In this document: positions 58,900 to 64,000 of the stretch, piece by piece | Layout: every line of letters starts with the position of its first letter | Numbering within the stretch: the stretch's first letter is position 1 | Source: Poa pratensis | Lineage: Eukaryota; Streptophyta; Magnoliopsida; Poales; Poaceae | Assembly (NCBI GenBank): GCA_947311845.1 | Contig: CAMZMU010000048.1 | Coordinates: 26,011,391 to 26,075,390, forward strand | DNA length: 64,000 nucleotides | Direction: 5' to 3' | Made by a program: the position numbers and the translations under genes | The notes under the pieces: model-generated | The model's database searches: none | What the model was told of the DNA's origin: nothing | Seen by the model: only the letters and a program-made list of their open reading frames with translations

Positions 58900-59974
58900 T
58901 GGCAAAAGAGCGAGATTCTGAAGTTTCCGAAATTTAGTGTATGCAGATTGTTTGAACCATTATGATATTGGTTATTGTTTCCATTTGGATTTGACATTTC
59001 TAGATGAATCATACTGTGTGAGGTCACGTTGAATATAATATATGTTGTTATTGAGTCATGTGTGATTGCATTGTTTCTGTAATGTTATTATTCTGAAATA
59101 TTTGTGGTCCTGAATTATAATTACCCCTCATATATACGTTACCCCTCGGTGAATTTATGCACCGTCGGTAATTGTCTGAACTGACGGGTCAGTTCTCCCT
59201 TCAGTTAAATCCAATACCGACGGGCCAATAAACCGTCGGTAAGCATCATATCCGACGGGCCAATAAATCGTCGCTCAGCAAGAAATCCGACGGGCCACAA
59301 CAACCGTCGGCACAGTAATACCCGACCGTAAACCGTCAGTTAACCGTACTCCCGAGTGTCCGCGGGGCGGCAAGCGGCCAGAACATGAGCGACGGTTTCC
59401 CGTCGTCTTACTACCGTGGGGCAATATGTTACCCGACCGTACCGTCGGCTATACGTGTAATGGCCGACCGAGCATAGCCGACGGGAGATGGCCGACGGTA
59501 CACCGTCGCCTATAACAACATCCGACGGTAAACGTCAATAGCCGACGGTAAATCAGCCCTCGGCTATATTGTGATATCTAGTAGTGCGAGAGCGGCAAGC
59601 TGGGATGAGGCATATTGTGTCAGGATCAGAAGAACAAGGAGGGAAAGAGCTGGACGAGGATGACTGGATGGATGAGTCCTGTTGTGTACTATCGATCGGT
59701 AGGAGATGGCTCAAGTACAAATGAGATAGATTGGCGTCCTTGAGATGGAAACGGAACACGTAACAGCAGTGGAGTGGTGATGTATTTTGGTGGCCGTGAA
59801 TGGATTAGCTTTAGTTTTGTGTGTGTTTAGAAGTTGATGTTGAAAATTGACATATTCGTCTTGGCCTAGCATTTTGTTCAACATAATTGTGGCAAAAGTT
59901 TCTCTTCGGTATAGTCTTTTTGTTCGAAAAGGAGGGAGTTCTCCCAGTCTCAGTGCACGCGCGCGGCCATCAAT

Positions 59975-60245
59975 ATAGTTATGGATAATTTATCCACTTC
60001 CATATGTGTGAACTATTTTGCGCCGGAAAGGCCTAAAGAAGTTGAGGTTGATTATGCTGACATCTTTGGGTATAAGAGAGGTGAATTTCTCATCCATTAT
60101 CTTGGGACACTGATACACCATCGAAAACTCATCACTGCGGAAAAGAAGCAATGTGAAGGAAAGAATTCAAAATAGGCTCACCAATTGTTTGTCTATTGGT
60201 GGACATTTGGTAGTATTGAACAACTATATGCTTACGAATGTTGAC
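59975..60245 (+). mobile_element. LINE reverse-transcriptase fragment
   Basis: The plus-strand frames DIFGYKRGEFLIHYLGTLIH HRKL (joined by nothing missing) and, after a frameshift near 60150, ERIQNRLTNCLSIGGHLVVL correspond to the RT thumb region of plant L1 ORF2 (usual form: YLGIP.HHRKL...LS.GGR..LINSVL). It ends abruptly near 60245. A remnant only. Confidence 0.75.
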
Positions 60246-60249
60246 GGAT

Positions 60250-60575
60250 CCCTTAATGGGCCAGCCCATTTGGCGGGTTTTTTTTCGTTTCGTTTCGTTT
60301 TTTCTGTTTTTGTTTTTCGTTTCTTTTTCTTTTCTTTTTCTGTGACTTGTATATGATTTTGAATATTTTTATTTTAAAATATACAAATTTCAACATTGTT
60401 TGGGTTTGAAAACGTTCATATTTTAAAAATGTTCAAATTTTAAACATTCATATTTTAAAAAGTTTGAATTTTGAAAATTGTTCAGATAAAAACGGATTTG
60501 AAAAAATAAAATAAAATAAAAGTAAAAGTAGAAAAAATATGATAGCTTCATGGGTGGGTCGTGCCGCTTTACAGC
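60250..60575. repeat. AT-rich repeat with TTCAAATTTTAAA-type words
   Basis: A pyrimidine-rich stretch (CGTTTCGTTTCGTTTTTTC, 60287-60345) is followed by repeated ATTTTAAAAATGTTCAAATT-like words in both orientations and an A-rich end. The edges GGGCCAGCCCATTTGGC and GGGTGGGTCGTGCCGC resemble the ends of a Triticeae DNA-element family. No coding capacity. Confidence 0.45.
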
Positions 60576-61981
60576 TCCCCCAACTTGCAATTAGCGTTAA
60601 CTACCAATATAGCCACATATTTGGTATTAGGAGTACTTGATTAATTAGCCTAAATTTTATTCGTTGGACCTATCTCAGTAACCCATCAGCCAAGGCCATC
60701 GTGGCCCGGTGCAATTTCCCCATACCAAATACGTGCCTCTGTCAGACAGCCATACATCATATCGTGGTCGTTATCTTCTCTCAAAGTTTGTGTTGGGTGC
60801 CATCTTCTCATACAGACTCGGATGTGTGGAGTTTTTTTGACTCGTTGGATTCGTATGAACGAGGAGAACAATCGCATGTTGGAACTTCAATTTGTCCTCA
60901 TAGAAAAGTACCCTTTGTGGCTTTGCAGAATACTCCACATAACGTGCATCTGATGAAAGTGACTCCTCCAGATTGAGTCTAGATGACGTCCTTTCTGCAT
61001 AATTTATTCATAAATTCCCCTCCACCTAAACACACACCAAATACAATGAAAACTAACAAAATCCTAATAAAAACCTAAGGTTGTGCAATTCTCACATGAA
61101 GATGAGTGGAAACCGGTAATCGTGCATAAATGACATATTATTGGCTAGATGGAGCATGAGATGATGGATTTTATATTCAATAAGTAGGATAAAAACACTA
61201 TATAAATCCAATCATCGGGCCTAGAAATATAATTTTGTACCAATATTATTGTTATCTATTATTTTCAAGAGACTATTGAATATCTATAAGGAAGCTGATT
61301 TTGAAGGAGAAAATCCACCCAACAAACCAATAGTGTGTACCACATACGTAAAAACAAACTATTCTAATCAACGATAGTGAGTTTTGTTTGTTTGATATTC
61401 CCGCACCGATGAAAGTCCTACAGTTTGCACTTAGATATATATGTCAACTAAAAAAGTTTATTTATGAAAGATGCTTGAGCGCTTGTATAGAGAAAATGGC
61501 ACCGATTGCAGACAACCATATCAAACAATCAAATCATATTTAGGCGAAAGAAGTAGAATCTATCTATTTTACTATTCGACAATGATTATTATTAGCAACA
61601 CTATTATTAATACCGAGTATGCATCATACACACATTGTCATATTATTATTGAACCCACCTTAAATTGCAAGACATATTGAACCCACCTCAAAAGTTAATT
61701 GACAAAGAAAATTATGCTCCAAAGTAAAGTTTAAATTTATCACAATGCAAATATATTTTTTCAACTACGTGAGTTACAACTATATAAAAAGAATGTTAAA
61801 ACAAACATTTAGGAATTTTTGTGGGGTTAAAAATGCAAATAAGAAATAGAATATTAAACTAGTTAAGACGATTGCATTCTAAAAATATGTATAAAAGTTT
61901 ATTATAAAGTATATTAAGATTCATCCATCCTGGATCAAAATTTTGTATGGATAAGATCTACGTGAGTCCTAGTGAAGAAAG
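60576..61981. other. unassigned AT-rich DNA
   Basis: A 91-codon plus-strand frame at 60701-60976 has no recognisable domain. The rest (61000-61980) is AT-rich with no inverted ends, tandem repeats or protein signal that I can support. Confidence 0.35.
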
Positions 61982-62656
61982 GTGTTAGTTTTACTCATTT
62001 TGCCTACAACACTAGTTTAGTACTGCTACACTTGTTTTGTAGTATTTGTGCATAATTAGCAGCCATCTTACAACTAAATTTATCATTTCTTAGGGAATGG
62101 GAAGCAATACTAGAGGAAGTCCTAGTCTTGAGAAGAATGATGGTAATGATGATGATGCGGACGACTTCGACTTCTACGACAATGGGGGAGATTATGAAGG
62201 CTACGGTTATGGTGAGGATGGTGATGATGGCTATGGCTACAACCACGACAATGAGCACTATAATCAAGATTATAGTAACTATGGTGATGATTATTGATGG
62301 CAAAAGAGCGAGATTCTGAAGTTTCCGAAATTTAGTGTATGCAGATTGTTTGAACCATTATGATGTTGGTTATTGTTTCCATTTGGATTTGACATTTCTA
62401 GATGAATCATACTGTGTGAGGTCACGTTGAATATAATATATGTTGTTCTTGAGTCATGTGTGATTGCATTGTTTCTGTAATGTTATTATTCTGAAATATT
62501 TGTGGTCCTGAATTATAATTACCCCTCATATATACGTTACCCCTCGGTGAATTTATGCACCGTCGGTAATTGTCTGAACTGACGGGTCAGTTCTCCCTTC
62601 AGTTAAATCCAATACCGACGGGCCAATAAACCGTCGGTAAGCATCATATCCGACGG
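61982..62656 (+). mobile_element. second CACTA fragment, near-identical to 58585-59258
   Basis: About 675 bp repeat the last exon and 3' subterminal start of the complete CACTA element, with only a few differences (GTAATGATG for GTACTGATG near 62146; CATAATTAG for CATTATTAG near 62050; GATGTTGG for GATATTGG near 62364). The exon 62094-62297 is still open. The copy begins abruptly in intron sequence and ends at CCGACGGT, where a MITE remnant follows; no CACTA terminus is present. Confidence 0.85.
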
Positions 62657-62790
62657 TATGTTCATAATATAAAATGTTTTGATATCTAATGTGGATTACA
62701 CATGGAGCAAAATGAGTGATCCCACACATTAAAATACGTCTATACATCCCATTCTGAAAAAGGTAAAATATTTTATAATATGAAATGGAG
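62657..62790. mobile_element. partial Stowaway MITE
   Basis: TGTTCATAATATAAAATGTTTTG on the left and AAAATATTTTATAATATGAAATGGAGAGA on the right form imperfect inverses, with the typical core GGAGCAAAATGAGTGATCCC. The left CTCCC end is missing, as if lost at the junction with the CACTA fragment. Confidence 0.65.
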
Positions 62791-63355
62791 AGACATATTA
62801 GATGCACTTTGGATGTCTTTTGTTAATAAAAAAAGAGCATACATACCTCTGCCGCATGATCGTGGTTCCTCGTCCGTGATACCGGGGCAAGTTAAGGGCC
62901 TCTCTGGATTGAAAGATTTTCATAATAATATTAAAGCATTTCAATCTAAAGGAATTTTTCCTAAGGAATGTATTTGGATCAAAGTATTGACACCTCCAAA
63001 ATTCTTATGGATTGCATTCCTACACCCCAATCCCATAAGAATTTAGCGTCCACTCAAACCTCTTTTTTTAGACTCATTCGCGTAGGATCGAGTCACTTTT
63101 TCTGTGTTTCATCCAAATGACAATTCCTGTCTCTGTTTTTGTAATCCTCTGTTTTGCTGTATTTTTCCAATTCCTTTGTTTTCTAATCCCGTGATCCAAA
63201 GATGCCCTAAACCGATTGAGATCTGATCTAAAAAGGAAACGACAGGCTGAGGATCGAGATCCGATCGTTCCATTTTCGACCCAACACTGCTACTCCATTT
63301 CCCAGCTGACACGTTCGTAGCACTACCCAAGCCGGCTTCAGGTGAATAGTCAACC
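62791..63355. other. unassigned DNA upstream of a leader-like exon
   Basis: 62860-63060 carries words seen at ends of grass DNA elements (GGGCCTCTCTGGATTGAAAG; AAGAATTTAGCGTCCACTCAAACC) but no clear boundaries. Nothing coding was recognised. Confidence 0.3.
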
Positions 63356-63359
63356 AATC

Positions 63360-63704
63360 GGAGGAAGTGACAGAGATCCGGCCGGCGCAGGTCAAAAGAC
63401 GGCGACCTCCAACTTCCGCCGACACGGTGGGGCCAGCCTCATCCGAACAAAGTAAACTCCCCGCGGCCCAGGGCTCACCGACTGACAGCACGCGGCACCA
63501 ACACGTCGAATCCGTCGCGGCCGGCGTGGCGCGTAGTGCGTGCGTGCGTGCGTAGCCGATCTCTCAGCTCGGGCTCGACAAAAAGGCGACGTGGGGAGAG
63601 AGGAGATCATCTGTGCAGGAGAGGAGAAGAGGAGGAGGAGGAAGAAGAAGAAAGCGGCCCTGGTACCGGAGCGCCGCCCAGCTTCCTGTTGCCAGCCGGG
63701 GGAG
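63360..63704 (+). promoter_or_regulatory. possible 5' leader exon and promoter of a downstream gene
   Basis: The composition changes sharply to GC-rich, with purine-rich AGGAGGAGGAAGAAGAAG (63630-63650) typical of plant leaders. The exon-like block ends GCCGGGGGAG/GTAAGG at 63704, a strong splice donor, and intron-like sequence follows to the window end. No coding start is convincing. By synteny the next gene could be PHYC, but the sequence itself does not show that. Confidence 0.4.
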
Positions 63705-64000
63705 GTAAGGAAGAATCTCTCCCGATCGCTCCCGTTTCTCTGCCCCTGTCGTTCTTTGCTTGCTAGTACATGCGAATTGCCGGAGCTGCCACAGTTGCTC
63801 GTAAATCTGTGATTCAGTGCTCCGAGTTAGCTGTAAGCTAGTAGAATGGGATGCTGCCCCTCCCTGTCTCACCACTTTCCCCTTCCTTCCGATCCGTCCT
63901 TGCTTGGACTCCATCAGTCCATCTCAAGGTTTCAGGCGCTTTCATGCTCAGCTCCATCCTTTTTTGTTTGGAAATTAAGCTAGCGGCAGATCCGATCTGA

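Larger units (their letters stand above)
55468..59586 (+). mobile_element. complete CACTA transposon (4.1 kb)
   Basis: Ends are CACTACTAGAAATCCTCATA at 55468 and the inverse TATCTAGTAGTG finishing at 59586, flanked by a perfect 3-bp duplication CGA (55465-55467, 59587-59589). Both subterminal regions (55490-55860, 59150-59570) are packed with CCGACGG/CCGTCGG words in both orientations, the probable transposase-binding arrays. The interior contains a degenerate Stowaway MITE and a spliced ORF (57771-58899). No TNPD-type transposase is visible, so it is probably non-autonomous. Confidence 0.92.

Noticed and set aside
58606..58905. Antisense Ile/Val-rich 99-codon frame and its copy near 62004
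   Set aside because: Reverse complement of the Asp/Gly/Tyr-rich CACTA exon; a low-complexity artefact.

Overview
This is nuclear DNA from a grass, most likely a cool-season grass (Pooideae). Genes are widely spaced and intron-bearing, with GC-rich monocot-type exons, and most of the window is nested transposable elements of types common in Triticeae, Aveneae and Poeae: Stowaway MITEs, CACTA elements, Helitrons, L1-type LINEs, and non-autonomous LTR elements primed by tRNA-Asp. The MADS-box gene matches VRN1/AP1-FUL proteins of Pooideae in sequence and exon lengths. I did not fix the species. The Ile-Ser-Thr variant in its K-domain region differs from the wheat form as I remember it.

Three genes can be supported. 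(1) 5263-7616, plus strand: exons 2-8 of a VRN1-like floral MADS-box gene. Exon 1, which carries the MADS domain, lies upstream of the window, so the first 5.2 kb is read as the 3' part of its long intron 1. That intron holds a SINE, a decayed LINE and other repeats. (2) 8443-10771, minus strand, converging on VRN1: a J-domain (DnaJ-type) protein in four phase-0 exons, with an apparent 1-bp frameshift in exon 1. (3) 53224-54663, plus strand: an intact two-exon papain-like cysteine protease. From memory, the rice and wheat VRN1 regions carry MADS14/VRN1, a DnaJ gene, a cysteine protease and PHYC in this neighbourhood, so the three genes look like a conserved block stretched by about 42 kb of transposons. 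A 5'-leader-like exon at 63.4-63.7 kb may begin the next gene, with PHYC as a candidate; no coding sequence for it is visible.

Layout of the rest. 11.4-13.8 kb: two related Mutator-like units, each with a TGTACA-rich minisatellite. 13.8-18.2 kb: a Helitron with gene-fragment-like exons, a structured 399-bp Mutator-type MITE and a 114-bp in-frame tandem duplication. 18.2-20.0 kb: gene fragments. 20.0-36.1 kb: a second Helitron of the same 3'-end family, split by a complete 10.4-kb LTR element (24266-34698). 36.1-38.1 kb: decayed LTR-like DNA. 38.1-45.6 kb: an LTR fragment split by a very young 6.9-kb LTR element (38354-45237). 45.6-53.1 kb: LINE fragment, long-TIR Mutator-like element, MITEs and unassigned DNA. 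55.5-59.6 kb: a complete CACTA element with CCGACGG subterminal repeats and a spliced ORF. 60-63.3 kb: LINE fragment, a second CACTA piece and MITEs.

The genes do not form an operon or one pathway; they are neighbours by ancestry. The clearest organisation is the nesting of elements, much of it bracketed by readable target-site duplications.
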